Positions 15,805-22,299 of a stretch of DNA of 27,446 nucleotides are shown here, one piece after another (positions within the stretch are counted from its first letter, which is position 1; each line of letters opens with the position of its first letter). The notes beneath the pieces were generated by a model, which worked only from the letters and a program-made list of their open reading frames with translations, was not told where the DNA came from and made no database searches. The translations under genes were made by a program, and so were the position numbers. The stretch covers positions 1 to 27,446 of the forward strand of contig JANPIL010000250.1 in assembly GCA_031424975.1 (NCBI GenBank), written 5' to 3'. The stretch comes from Xanthocytophaga sp031424975. Lineage in GTDB: Bacteria; Bacteroidota; Bacteroidia; Cytophagales; 172606-1.

Positions 15805-16293
15805 ATGCAAAGACCCGACGTGCCAAACCCAACGCCAAACAAGGAAAACCGTGAAATGCGGTGGATTGAAAAAACCAGCAACCTGCTGGACAATGCCATC
15901 CGCGTGCCCGGCACCAATTTCCGCATCGGCCTTGACCCGATTATCGGCCTGATTCCGGTGGTGGGCGAAGTGGTCACGCTGGGGATGTCGGCGGTGCTGG
16001 TGCTAACCATGGTGCGGCACGGAGCCAGCGGCAAGCTGATACTCAAGCTATTGGCCAATGCGCTGGTGGATGCATCCATTGGCGGCATCCCCGTATTGGG
16101 CGACTTGTTCGACTTTGGTTTCAAGGCCAACCAGCGCAATGTGCGGCTGCTGCGCGAGTATTATAACGAAGGCAAGCACCAAGGCAATGCGTGGGGCGTT
16201 TGGGTACTGGTGGTGGTGCTGTTGGTGGCTTGGGTCGGGTTGGTAGTTTGGCTGGCCGTGTGGCTTTTCCGCTGGATTGCCGGTGCTTTCTGA
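15805..16293 (+). CDS. DUF4112 family membrane protein
   Basis: A 162-residue protein with the DUF4112 pattern: a W-I-x-x-T-x-x-L-L-D start (about residues 19-28), IGLDPIIGLIPVVGE (about 40-54), a hydrophobic helix, and a second glycine/proline repeat GGIPVLGDLFDFGFKAN (about 93-109). A strongly hydrophobic segment (about 130-155) near the C-terminus anchors it in the membrane. The family is widespread and of unknown function. The ATG at 15805 lies just downstream of a good promoter box. It stands alone on the plus strand, with the ABC ATPase starting 115 bp later. Confidence 0.88.
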   Translation: MQRPDVPNPTPNKENREMRWIEKTSNLLDNAIRVPGTNFRIGLDPIIGLIPVVGEVVTLGMSAVLVLTMVRHGASGKLILKLLANALVDASIGGIPVLGDLFDFGFKANQRNVRLLREYYNEGKHQGNAWGVWVLVVVLLVAWVGLVVWLAVWLFRWIAGAF

Positions 16294-16359
16294 AAAGCGG
16301 CCCCACCCCAGCCCTCCCCGAAGCTGAAAGCCACGACTTGGCGTGGGAGAGGGAGAAAA

Positions 16360-16388
16360 AAAATAGTATCTTTTGAAAACGCCAAACT
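16360..16388 (+). repeat. 29-bp two-block element, copy 16
   Basis: Both blocks are present with the commonest spacer; the last base is T. It lies 20 bp upstream of the ABC ATPase start and reads towards it. Confidence 0.9.
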
Positions 16389-16408
16389 TGGCCATGCACT
16401 GACGGACT

Positions 16409-17044
16409 ATGCGCATTGAACTTGAAAACGCGGGCCGCAAATTCAACCGCGACTGGATATTGCGGGGCGTGGATTTGACATTGGAACCCGGCAATGTGTA
16501 CGTGGTTACGGGGCCGAACGGCAGCGGCAAATCCACTTTCCTGCAACTTCTTGCCGGAAACCTGCCCCTGACCGAAGGCAAAATAGTATGTTTTGAAAGT
16601 GCCAAACCCCTGCCCGCCGACGATGTTTTCCGGTACGTTTCCGTTGCCGCACCCTATCTGGAAATGATTGAGGAATTCACGCTTCAGGAAGCAGTGGCGT
16701 TTCACTGCAAGTTCAAACCGCTGCGCAACCAATTGACGGCCAATGATTTCATTGAGAAAATCGGTTTGGCGGCGGCGCGGTACAAGTTTGTGGGCAATTT
16801 TTCGTCGGGCATGAAAACGCGGCTCAAACTCGGGTTGGCCTGCTGCTCAGACACGCCGGTGCTGCTGCTCGACGAACCGACATCTAACTTGGATGCGGCG
16901 GGCATTGCGTGGTATCGGCAACTGCTTTCGGAAAATATTAAAGACCGGCTGGTAGTGTTGTGCTCCAACCAAACCTACGAATACGAGACTTTTACGAACA
17001 TACTACGCCTGCAAAACGGGCGTTTGGTTCGTGACCACGGTTAG
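16409..17044 (+). CDS. ABC transporter ATP-binding protein (single nucleotide-binding domain)
   Basis: A 211-residue ATPase subunit: Walker A GPNGSGKST (35-43), a Y-type Q-loop region (AAPYLE, about 81-86), signature FSSGM (131-135) and Walker B VLLLDEPTSNLD (151-162). The short form with little outside the core resembles CcmA-like subunits. The permease partner is not next to it, so the cargo is unknown. Residues 58-67 are encoded by an in-frame copy of the 29-bp element, in the variable region between Walker A and the Q-loop. A hairpin with an 8-bp stem (17043-17062) overlaps the stop codon. The start ATG at 16409 follows another copy of the element. Confidence 0.9.
   Translation: MRIELENAGRKFNRDWILRGVDLTLEPGNVYVVTGPNGSGKSTFLQLLAGNLPLTEGKIVCFESAKPLPADDVFRYVSVAAPYLEMIEEFTLQEAVAFHCKFKPLRNQLTANDFIEKIGLAAARYKFVGNFSSGMKTRLKLGLACCSDTPVLLLDEPTSNLDAAGIAWYRQLLSENIKDRLVVLCSNQTYEYETFTNILRLQNGRLVRDHG
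16580..16608 (+). repeat. 29-bp two-block element, copy 17 (inside the ABC ATPase gene)
   Basis: Both blocks are fully conserved (AAAATAGTATGTTTT and GCCAAACC) although the copy is translated, as residues 58-67 of the ABC ATPase. Confidence 0.87.
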
Positions 17045-17062
17045 CCGCCACGCTTGGCGGCT
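17043..17062. other. Hairpin overlapping the ABC ATPase stop codon
   Basis: AGCCGCCA and TGGCGGCT form a perfect 8-bp stem with a 4-nt loop; the first bases belong to the TAG stop. No T-run follows, so termination is uncertain. Confidence 0.5.
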
Positions 17063-17067
17063 CGTGA

Positions 17068-17099
17068 AGACACAAGCCACGGACGCAGACACAAGCCAC
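17068..17099 (+). repeat. 13-bp direct repeat, two units
   Basis: AGACACAAGCCAC occurs at 17068-17080 and 17087-17099, a 19-bp period, in the gap after the ABC ATPase. Confidence 0.7.
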
Positions 17100-17144
17100 A
17101 ACTACGCCGCCCGACCATAGAATCCTTGAATTTTTAGAAATCCC

Positions 17145-17173
17145 AAAACAGTATCTTTTGAAAACGCCAAACC
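17145..17173 (+). repeat. 29-bp two-block element, copy 18 (contains a start codon)
   Basis: AAAACAGTATCTTTT and GCCAAACC blocks with the commonest spacer. The TTG at 17158-17160, the only usable start for the next gene, lies in its middle. Confidence 0.88.
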
Positions 17174-17841
17174 TCCCCGCTATTTTCAGGCCCGCCGTCC
17201 GCTGCCTTGCCGTGTTTGTTTTCTGCTCCGCCCAAGCCCAATACACGCCGCCATCTGATAGTCTGGCGGTTTTTTCCGCGTCGTCCGCGCCTGTACGGCA
17301 GTTTTCCGCCACGGATTTCCTGGCTCCCGAACGCGGGTATTCGCCGCTGGCCAAACTGTACCAGCGCAACTACGGCGCACAACTGGGTTTCCAGCGCGGG
17401 GCGTACAGCTACCTGGAAATGGGCGTGGAACACCATTGGCGCAAAATCAGCCTGAGCAAGCCAACCATGCTGTCGGTGGGCGGCTCGTTCGGGTATAATT
17501 TCTGGGACAACTTGGCCGAATACAAAGCGGGTTTCTGGTACAAGTGGGGCCGCATTGCGCTTACTTACGGTGGCAACCTGGTGTATGCCACCGACTTCAA
17601 GAAAGGGCGCATCGGCGTGGCTCCGGTGGCGGGTTTCCGGTTGCTGGGCTTCCATTTGACCACCGGCTACAATTTTTTGTGGGGCGATGAGGAATTTGAC
17701 CGCTACAATAATTTTTACGTTTCGCTGCGGTATTTCTTTCAGGTTGACAACAAGTTTACTTGGAAAAAGAAGAACAAAAACGGCAGGAATAAAAAGGATA
17801 AGGACAAGAAGAAAATCAACTGGCCGTGGAAAAAGGACTGA
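17158..17841 (+). CDS. Exported protein of unknown function, probable small beta-barrel
   Basis: A 227-residue protein. The only start near a signal peptide is TTG 17158; no in-frame ATG or GTG lies in the 57 bases I read upstream, so the start is uncertain. Residues 1-27 look like a signal peptide ending in SAQA before Q28. The mature part has alternating, aromatic-rich strands (YSYLEMGVEHHW, SVGGSFGYNF, FWYKWGRIALTYGG, YNNFYVSLRYFF) that suggest an outer-membrane or beta-sandwich fold. It ends in a very lysine-rich tail after a final aromatic strand. I do not recognise the family. It may be a small barrel protein; the lysine tail is unusual for one. The neighbours give no functional clue. 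Confidence 0.7.
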   Translation: MKTPNLPAIFRPAVRCLAVFVFCSAQAQYTPPSDSLAVFSASSAPVRQFSATDFLAPERGYSPLAKLYQRNYGAQLGFQRGAYSYLEMGVEHHWRKISLSKPTMLSVGGSFGYNFWDNLAEYKAGFWYKWGRIALTYGGNLVYATDFKKGRIGVAPVAGFRLLGFHLTTGYNFLWGDEEFDRYNNFYVSLRYFFQVDNKFTWKKKNKNGRNKKDKDKKKINWPWKKD

Positions 17842-17849
17842 CCAACGTG

Positions 17850-17870
17850 GCCGGACTTTCCAAGTCCGGC
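17850..17870. other. Hairpin after the exported-protein gene
   Basis: GCCGGACTT and AAGTCCGGC form a perfect 9-bp stem with a TCC loop, 8 bp after the stop codon. No T-run follows. It merges into the left inverted repeat at 17870. Confidence 0.6.
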
Positions 17871-17919
17871 GTTCGGGCAGTAGCACACGCTTCAGCTTGT
17901 GCCAAAACCGCAGGTTTTG
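17870..17919 (+). repeat. Inverted repeat, left arm (partner 18716-18765)
   Basis: About 50 bp, sharing the uninterrupted stretch GCAGTAGCACACGCTTCAGC and more with the inverted copy at 18716-18765. The two arms enclose the metallophosphoesterase gene. Confidence 0.88.
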
Positions 17920-17936
17920 CCTTTTCAAAAGCTGAA

Positions 17937-17965
17937 AGCCCCGTCTTTAGCGGGGATACTATTTC
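17937..17965 (-). repeat. 29-bp two-block element, copy 19 (degenerate right half)
   Basis: The left block GAAATAGTATC is intact. The CCAAACC half is replaced by a small CCCCG/CGGGG hairpin. It lies just upstream of the metallophosphoesterase start. Confidence 0.6.
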
Positions 17966-17986
17966 TAAACCATCCGGCCGCTTTCC

Positions 17987-18607
17987 ATGCGAATAGTCTG
18001 CATTTCGGATACGCACGGTGCGCACGAAGCAATGCGTGTGCCGGAAGGCGATGTGCTGCTGCACGCCGGCGACCTAACCAACATGGGCAAAGTGCCCGAA
18101 ATCATCGCTTTCAACAAGTGGCTGGGTTCGCTGCCGCATCCGCACAAAATTGTGGTGGCCGGCAACCACGACTTCCTTTTTGAACGCCAGCCCGAAACTG
18201 CCGAAGCGCTGATTACAAATGCCATTTATCTGAAAAACAGCGCGGTGGAAGTGGCCGGACTGCGCGTGTGGGGTTCGCCGGTCACGCCTTGGTTCCATGA
18301 CTGGGCCTTTAACCGGCGGCGCGGTGCGGATATCCGCCGGTACTGGGAAATGATTCCCGCCGGAACGGACATTCTCGTTACCCACGGCCCGCCGCACGGC
18401 TTGCTGGACAAGACTTTCACGGGCGAACAAGTGGGCTGCCGCGATTTGCTGGAGTTTGTGTGGCGTGTGAAGCCGAAAATCCACTTGTTCGGGCACATCC
18501 ACGAAGGCTACGGACAATTGGAAACGGACGGCACCACGTTTGTAAATGCCAGCATCATGGACTTGAATTACAAGCCCGTACACCAGCCGGTTGTGATTGA
18601 CTTGTGA
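17987..18607 (+). CDS. Calcineurin-like metallophosphoesterase (MPPED-like)
   Basis: A 206-residue enzyme with all metal-binding motifs of the calcineurin-like phosphoesterase fold: D8-x-H10, G28-D29, G59-N60-H61-D62, H132 in THGPPHG and G168-H-I-H171. The overall pattern (ISDTHG start, NRRRG near 108-112) resembles the MPPED1/2 group, which hydrolyses phosphodiesters, but the substrate here is unknown. It has no signal peptide and is probably cytoplasmic. The start ATG at 17987 gives the usual N-terminus. The gene is flanked on both sides by inverted composite repeats, so it could be a small repeat-bounded cassette. Confidence 0.93.
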   Translation: MRIVCISDTHGAHEAMRVPEGDVLLHAGDLTNMGKVPEIIAFNKWLGSLPHPHKIVVAGNHDFLFERQPETAEALITNAIYLKNSAVEVAGLRVWGSPVTPWFHDWAFNRRRGADIRRYWEMIPAGTDILVTHGPPHGLLDKTFTGEQVGCRDLLEFVWRVKPKIHLFGHIHEGYGQLETDGTTFVNASIMDLNYKPVHQPVVIDL

Positions 18608-18627
18608 CTTGCGCCAGTTGAAAAACC

Positions 18628-18714
18628 CAGGTCAGACACTGTGTGTCAGACCGGAAGGGGAAATCGGCTTCCGCAAGAACGGGCGGGTTTGGGCTTTTCC
18701 AAAGATACTATTTC
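18628..18714 (-). repeat. Composite repeat, second copy (inverted, without the 20-bp insert)
   Basis: It carries the 25-bp block (18628-18652), a 32-bp core identical to that at 14269-14300, and copy 20 of the 29-bp element. It is inverted relative to the copy in the parA-parB gap. Confidence 0.9.
18686..18714 (-). repeat. 29-bp two-block element, copy 20
   Basis: GAAATAGTATCTTTG and GCCCAAACC blocks. The left block contains an exact TATCTTTG box on the minus strand, but no minus-strand gene follows it. Confidence 0.9.
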
Positions 18715-18715
18715 A

Positions 18716-18765
18716 AAAATCCTGCGGATTTTGCACAAGCTGAAGCGTGTGCTACTGCCTGAACG
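18716..18765 (-). repeat. Inverted repeat, right arm (partner 17870-17919)
   Basis: About 46 of 50 bases match the left arm by eye. Its outer 14 bases encode the last residues and the stop codon of the FbpC/PotA-like ATPase. Confidence 0.88.
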
Positions 18766-19792
18766 TATGCGCCTTTGCCCAGTCCACTTTCAGGAAGATT
18801 TCCCTTTTCGGAAATAGTACGCCACGGCGCATAAATATGTTTCCGAAAGCCAAAACCTGCCAGTTCATTTTTTTGGCCAGTTCCACGTCCCAAAGTTCGT
18901 ACATTCCCAAATAGTTGGTTTTCAGTAGTTTGCCTGAAAAATCGGCTTCCGGTTCCGAAACAACGGCAATGTTTTCGGCCCGTATGCAAAGCAAAGTGTT
19001 TGCCGGGAAACCGGGCATTCGGCTGGCTGGCAGACGGATTTTTTGCAGGTTTCGCGCCAAGCAGACGTTTGCGCAGCCGAATAAACTCGCCACATACGGC
19101 GAATCCGGCTGCGAATACACGTGCCGGGGCATGCCAATCTGCACAATCCCGCCATTGCGCAGCACCGCAACCCTATCAGACAAGGCCAGTGCTTCGGCGG
19201 TGTCGTGCGTCACAAAAATGGCCGTGGTGCGGCTGCGGCGCAGAATATCCGTGATTCCGTGGCGCAGCGTTTGCCGCCGCACCGCATCCACGTTGCTGAA
19301 CGGCTCGTCGAGCAGCAGCAACGCCGGTTCATCGGCTAGGGCCGTTGCCAGTGCCGCACGCTGCATTTCGCCGCCCGACAATTGGCGCGGCAGTTTGTGT
19401 TGCAAGCCGGTCAGTTCGCAAAGTTGCATTACCTGCGTCAGGCGGTTTTCGCGGTATGCGGCTTCGTAGGTGCGCAGCGCATAAGCAATGTTTTCAAGAA
19501 CGGTGATGTTGGGCGACAACTTGAAATCCTGGTGCACGAGCCGGATGTGCGGATGGCCGGGCACCAGATGGCGCAGCGGGCCGGTAACCGCCTCGTTTTT
19601 CAAGTGGATTGTTCCTTCACCGGCATCTTCCAGCCCGGCAATGAGCCGCAGCAGCGAAGTTTTGCCGCTGCCACTCTCGCCAACCAGTCCCAGCAATTCG
19701 CCTTTGCGCAGCGAAAACGAGATGTTTTCCACTGCCGGTTGCGGTTGCCCCGCGTATGTTTTGGATATTTGCCTGACTGTTAGTACATTCAT
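18752..19792 (-). CDS. ABC transporter ATP-binding protein, FbpC/PotA-like, with C-terminal TOBE-like region
   Basis: A 346-residue ATPase of the iron/polyamine/sulfate importer type. I choose ATG 19792; an upstream in-frame start at 19834 lacks family features. Walker A GESGSGKTS (38-46), Q-loop Q88, signature LSGGE (138-142), Walker B LLLLDEP (158-164) and the switch H196 are all present, so it should be active. The C-terminal part (from about 245) fits a TOBE-type regulatory domain. No permease or binding-protein gene is adjacent, so the substrate is unknown. Two oddities: residues 312-328 come from a 29-bp element split by 18 bp, and the last residues (THR-PHE-ARG-GLN) and stop come from an inverted repeat. 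Confidence 0.9.
   Translation of the reverse strand: MNVLTVRQISKTYAGQPQPAVENISFSLRKGELLGLVGESGSGKTSLLRLIAGLEDAGEGTIHLKNEAVTGPLRHLVPGHPHIRLVHQDFKLSPNITVLENIAYALRTYEAAYRENRLTQVMQLCELTGLQHKLPRQLSGGEMQRAALATALADEPALLLLDEPFSNVDAVRRQTLRHGITDILRRSRTTAIFVTHDTAEALALSDRVAVLRNGGIVQIGMPRHVYSQPDSPYVASLFGCANVCLARNLQKIRLPASRMPGFPANTLLCIRAENIAVVSEPEADFSGKLLKTNYLGMYELWDVELAKKMNWQVLAFGNIFMRRGVLFPKREIFLKVDWAKAHTFRQ
18811..18857 (+). repeat. 29-bp two-block element, copy 21 (split by an 18-bp insert, inside a gene)
   Basis: GAAATAGTA is separated from TGTTTCCGAAAGCCAAAACC by exactly 18 extra bases. Both parts match the family. The insert keeps the ATPase reading frame. Confidence 0.65.
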
Positions 19793-19876
19793 TTCGCGAA
19801 TACGGTAGGTTCGGTTCAAGGTTTTTTGCGGCACTTACGGCGGTGGGTTCCGGCAAGCCGCCATCTACCGCCATCA

Positions 19877-19905
19877 AAAATAGTATCTTTCCGGGAGCAA
19901 AAACC
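19877..19905 (+). repeat. 29-bp two-block element, copy 22
   Basis: The left block is intact (AAAATAGTATCTTT); the right end reads AAAAACC. It lies between the ABC ATPase and ispH starts and reads towards ispH. Confidence 0.83.
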
Positions 19906-19986
19906 CTTGGTGTCGCCAAACACAATCCGAACAAATAAGTTTACCTGTGTGACAATTGAAAACAAACACTTCAGCAGAACTTCACC

Positions 19987-20832
19987 ATGTTGAACCTTCA
20001 AGTGACCATTGACAGCAATTCGGGTTTCTGTTTCGGGGTGGTGTATGCCATTGAAATGGCCGAAGACATTCTGGACGAGCAAGGCTACTTGTACTGCCTC
20101 GGCGACATTGTACACAACGACGGGGAAGTGAAGCGGCTGGAAGCCAAGGGCTTGCGCATTATCAACCACGATGATTTGGCGCAGTTGCAAAACGAGAAGG
20201 TGCTGATACGGGCACACGGCGAGCCGCCCGCCACGTACGAACTGGCCCTGAAAAACAACATTGAACTGATTGATGCCTCGTGCCCGGTGGTGCTGAAACT
20301 GCAAAACCGCATCAAGAACTCGCACGACAAAGACGATACGATATACATTTATGGCAAGCACGGCCACGCCGAAGTGGTGGGTTTGCTGGGGCAGACCGGC
20401 AACCGGGCGGTTGTGTTTCAGGATTTGGCGGAATTGGACATGGCCGAAATGCCGAGAAGAATCACACTCTACAGCCAGACAACCAAAAGCACCGGCAAAT
20501 TTTACGAGATAAAGCAAAAATTGCAGGAGTCGGGCATTGAAGTGGATGCCAACGATACGATTTGCCGCCAAGTATCGAACCGCGACAAGGAACTGCGGGT
20601 TTTTGCCACGCGTTTTGACAAGGTGGTTTTCGTGTCTGGCTCCAAATCTTCCAACGGACGGGTGCTGTACAGCGTCTGTAAGGAAACCAACCCCGACACG
20701 CATTTTGTTTCCAACGTGGAAGATGTTGATAATGAATGGTTTGCCGCGAACGACAAAGTGGGCATTTGCGGGGCAACGTCCACGCCAATGTGGCTCATGG
20801 AGCAAGTCCGCGACCGGCTTGCCTCGCTGTGA
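19987..20832 (+). CDS. ispH: 4-hydroxy-3-methylbut-2-enyl diphosphate reductase
   Basis: A 281-residue iron-sulfur enzyme catalysing the last step of the MEP pathway, making isopentenyl and dimethylallyl diphosphate. The three cluster cysteines are C15 (GFCFGV), C99 (ASCP) and C193 (TICRQ). Substrate-binding histidines are at H43, H77 and H127, with the proton-relay glutamate E129 in HAEV. SGSKSSN and GATSTP in the C-terminal third bind the diphosphate. The length is normal and the ATG at 19987 gives the usual N-terminus. The following crtZ-like gene acts in carotenoid synthesis, a consumer of the same precursors. Confidence 0.97.
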   Translation: MLNLQVTIDSNSGFCFGVVYAIEMAEDILDEQGYLYCLGDIVHNDGEVKRLEAKGLRIINHDDLAQLQNEKVLIRAHGEPPATYELALKNNIELIDASCPVVLKLQNRIKNSHDKDDTIYIYGKHGHAEVVGLLGQTGNRAVVFQDLAELDMAEMPRRITLYSQTTKSTGKFYEIKQKLQESGIEVDANDTICRQVSNRDKELRVFATRFDKVVFVSGSKSSNGRVLYSVCKETNPDTHFVSNVEDVDNEWFAANDKVGICGATSTPMWLMEQVRDRLASL

Positions 20833-20868
20833 ACCCGGTTTTGGCCGTGCCGAAAAAGCCGCTCCCGA

Positions 20869-20897
20869 AAAATAGTATCTTTGTAAACCTCAAAACC
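20869..20897 (+). repeat. 29-bp two-block element, copy 23
   Basis: AAAATAGTATCTTTG with the right end CAAAACC. It lies between ispH and the crtZ-like gene, reading in the direction of both. Confidence 0.88.
20876..20883 (+). promoter_or_regulatory. TATCTTTG box inside copy 23, possible promoter of the crtZ-like gene
   Basis: An exact match to the Bacteroidota TAnnTTTG box, 69 bp upstream of the next start codon. It belongs to the 29-bp element, so the match may be incidental. Confidence 0.4.
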
Positions 20898-20952
20898 CGA
20901 TTTTTGGTTTACCCTGAACAATCGCCATACATTAACCCTGCATTCTGAACTT

Positions 20953-21456
20953 ATGCTTCCCCTCTGGCTCAACATCACGGTCGCCATCGCGACGTTTTTT
21001 TTCATGGAAGGCGTGGCATGGGCCACGCACAAATACGTGATGCACGGCTTTTTGTGGTCGTGGCACAAATCGCACCACGCGCCGTATGATGGTGTGCTGG
21101 AAAAAAACGACTTGTTCGGCCTGGTTTTCAGCCTTCCGGCGGCAGTATTCATCATGGCGGGCATTGAATATTCTGGCCTGCGGTTTTTGTTATGGATGGG
21201 CATCGGGGTCACGGCCTACGGCGTGTTTTACGTGCTTTTCCATGATGTGCTGGTGCATCAGCGTATCAAGCACGGTATGCGGCCCCAACATCCGTATGTG
21301 CGCCGCATGATTAGGGCGCACAAGATCCACCATAAATGTTCGGCCAAAGATGGCGCGGAAGCGTTCGGGTTCCTGTATGCCCCCAAAAAATACGAAGCCT
21401 CCACGTTCAAGCCCAGAAGCAGCAGGCTTTCGTCTACGGTGACGCTGGAAGATTAG
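20953..21456 (+). CDS. crtZ: Beta-carotene hydroxylase-like protein (CrtZ / fatty-acid-hydroxylase superfamily)
   Basis: A 167-residue membrane di-iron hydroxylase. It shows the family's histidine clusters: H26 and H31 (THKYVMH), H38, H41 and H42 (HKSHH), H97 and H102 (FHDVLVH), and H123, H126 and H127 (HKIHH). Hydrophobic helices lie near 3-20, 55-73 and 78-95. CrtZ adds hydroxyl groups to the rings of beta-carotene to give zeaxanthin. It directly follows ispH on the same strand with a 120-bp gap, which fits a link to isoprenoid supply. No other carotenoid gene is visible, so a different hydroxylated substrate is possible. Confidence 0.9.
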   Translation: MLPLWLNITVAIATFFFMEGVAWATHKYVMHGFLWSWHKSHHAPYDGVLEKNDLFGLVFSLPAAVFIMAGIEYSGLRFLLWMGIGVTAYGVFYVLFHDVLVHQRIKHGMRPQHPYVRRMIRAHKIHHKCSAKDGAEAFGFLYAPKKYEASTFKPRSSRLSSTVTLED

Positions 21457-21467
21457 CCTCCCCAGTT

Positions 21468-21511
21468 CGCAGGGCTTCACCCTGCGTTCATAGATAGCGC
21501 CCTTTCAGGGC
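21468..21511. repeat. Pair of small hairpins (dispersed-repeat type)
   Basis: CGCAGGG/CCCTGCG (7-bp stem, loop CTTCA) at 21468-21486 and GCCCT/AGGGC (5-bp stem, loop TTC) at 21499-21511. They lie 12 bp after the crtZ-like stop codon and may limit read-through. Confidence 0.6.
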
Positions 21512-21569
21512 TGTTGAGGACACATGAATGCGTCTTGGAGTAAACTTCAGGGAACTTTTCTTCTGGGTG

Positions 21570-21598
21570 GGTTTCGGGTTTTCCAACGATACTATTTT
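21570..21598 (-). repeat. 29-bp two-block element, copy 24
   Basis: The left block is AAAATAGTATCGTT and the right block CCGAAACC. It lies about 85 bp upstream of the unknown 180-residue gene, pointing away from it. Confidence 0.85.
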
Positions 21599-21684
21599 GT
21601 ATTGGCTGGCATTTTGCGCCAAACCCCGGCATTGGCGGCATCACCCGATTCACGGAATACCCGTATTTTTTTACCCGAAATACC

Positions 21685-22227
21685 ATGTTCGACTTCTTCA
21701 AGAGAAAACCAAAGCCCGTACAATGCACTGATATTGTGTGGATGACCAGTGCTGAAAAGCAACAGGGTTTTCTGGAACTCCTGAAAGATTACCCGGATTC
21801 GCTTGTCATGGCTTGGTTTCCCGAAACACAGAAGCTGTTCCAAAACTGCCTGGCCCAACGCGGTTTGGCCCAAACCGTGCATCTGGCCAAATCAGGAACC
21901 GCTGGCGGAACTTACTCGGCGGTGCTATTTCTGGAGCATCATCCGGTTTTGACGAAGGAACAGGAGGTGCTGGAGCAATTCGCATCGTCCAAGATACTGT
22001 TCGTCAATTCGTTGGATGAGCCTTTGTTGCGCCTGTTCGACGGCGAAAAAATCGTGCAGATGCTGCGCCAGATGGGACATCAGGAAGGCGAATCCGTATC
22101 GCACCACATGATTTCGTCCTCTATCCGCAAGGCACAGGAAAACGTAGAGAAAAAAGTCGGTTTTGCCCTGACCCACTATGCCCAGTCAGCGGAAGAGTGG
22201 TTTGTCAAGTACCTGAAAAACGAATAG
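21685..22227 (+). CDS. Protein of unknown function (180 residues)
   Basis: I do not recognise the family. The protein starts with a short basic stretch (MFDFFKRKPKP) and continues with alternating strands and helices (DIVWMTS, LVMAWF, SAVLFLEHHP, KILFVNSLDEPL) that suggest a compact alpha/beta fold. A helical, charged C-terminal part follows (about 125-180). It has no signal peptide or membrane helix, so it is probably cytoplasmic. The ATG at 21685 is the natural start, and codon use resembles that of its neighbours. It stands between the crtZ-like gene and a secreted protein gene, with a copy of the 29-bp element on each side. Confidence 0.8.
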   Translation: MFDFFKRKPKPVQCTDIVWMTSAEKQQGFLELLKDYPDSLVMAWFPETQKLFQNCLAQRGLAQTVHLAKSGTAGGTYSAVLFLEHHPVLTKEQEVLEQFASSKILFVNSLDEPLLRLFDGEKIVQMLRQMGHQEGESVSHHMISSSIRKAQENVEKKVGFALTHYAQSAEEWFVKYLKNE

Positions 22228-22231
22228 CTGC

Positions 22232-22260
22232 AAAATAGTATCTTTCAGAAACGCCAAACC
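22232..22260 (+). repeat. 29-bp two-block element, copy 25
   Basis: AAAATAGTATCTTT and GCCAAACC blocks intact. It starts 5 bp after the preceding stop codon and is the left arm of a module around a terminator hairpin. Confidence 0.9.
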
Positions 22261-22271
22261 CCAGCAACAAA

Positions 22272-22298
22272 AAAGCCCCCTTTTTCGGAGGGGGCTTT
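22272..22298 (+). terminator. Terminator hairpin inside an inverted pair of 29-bp elements
   Basis: A perfect 10-bp stem (AAAGCCCCCT and AGGGGGCTTT) with a 7-nt loop, bounded by an A-rich and a T-rich side. It should end transcription of the 180-residue protein gene. Confidence 0.75.
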
Positions 22299-22299
22299 G

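Noticed and set aside
21991..22003. AAGATACTGTTCG inside the 180-residue gene as an element copy
   Set aside because: Only a half match; no CCAAACC/GGTTTGG block at the right distance.
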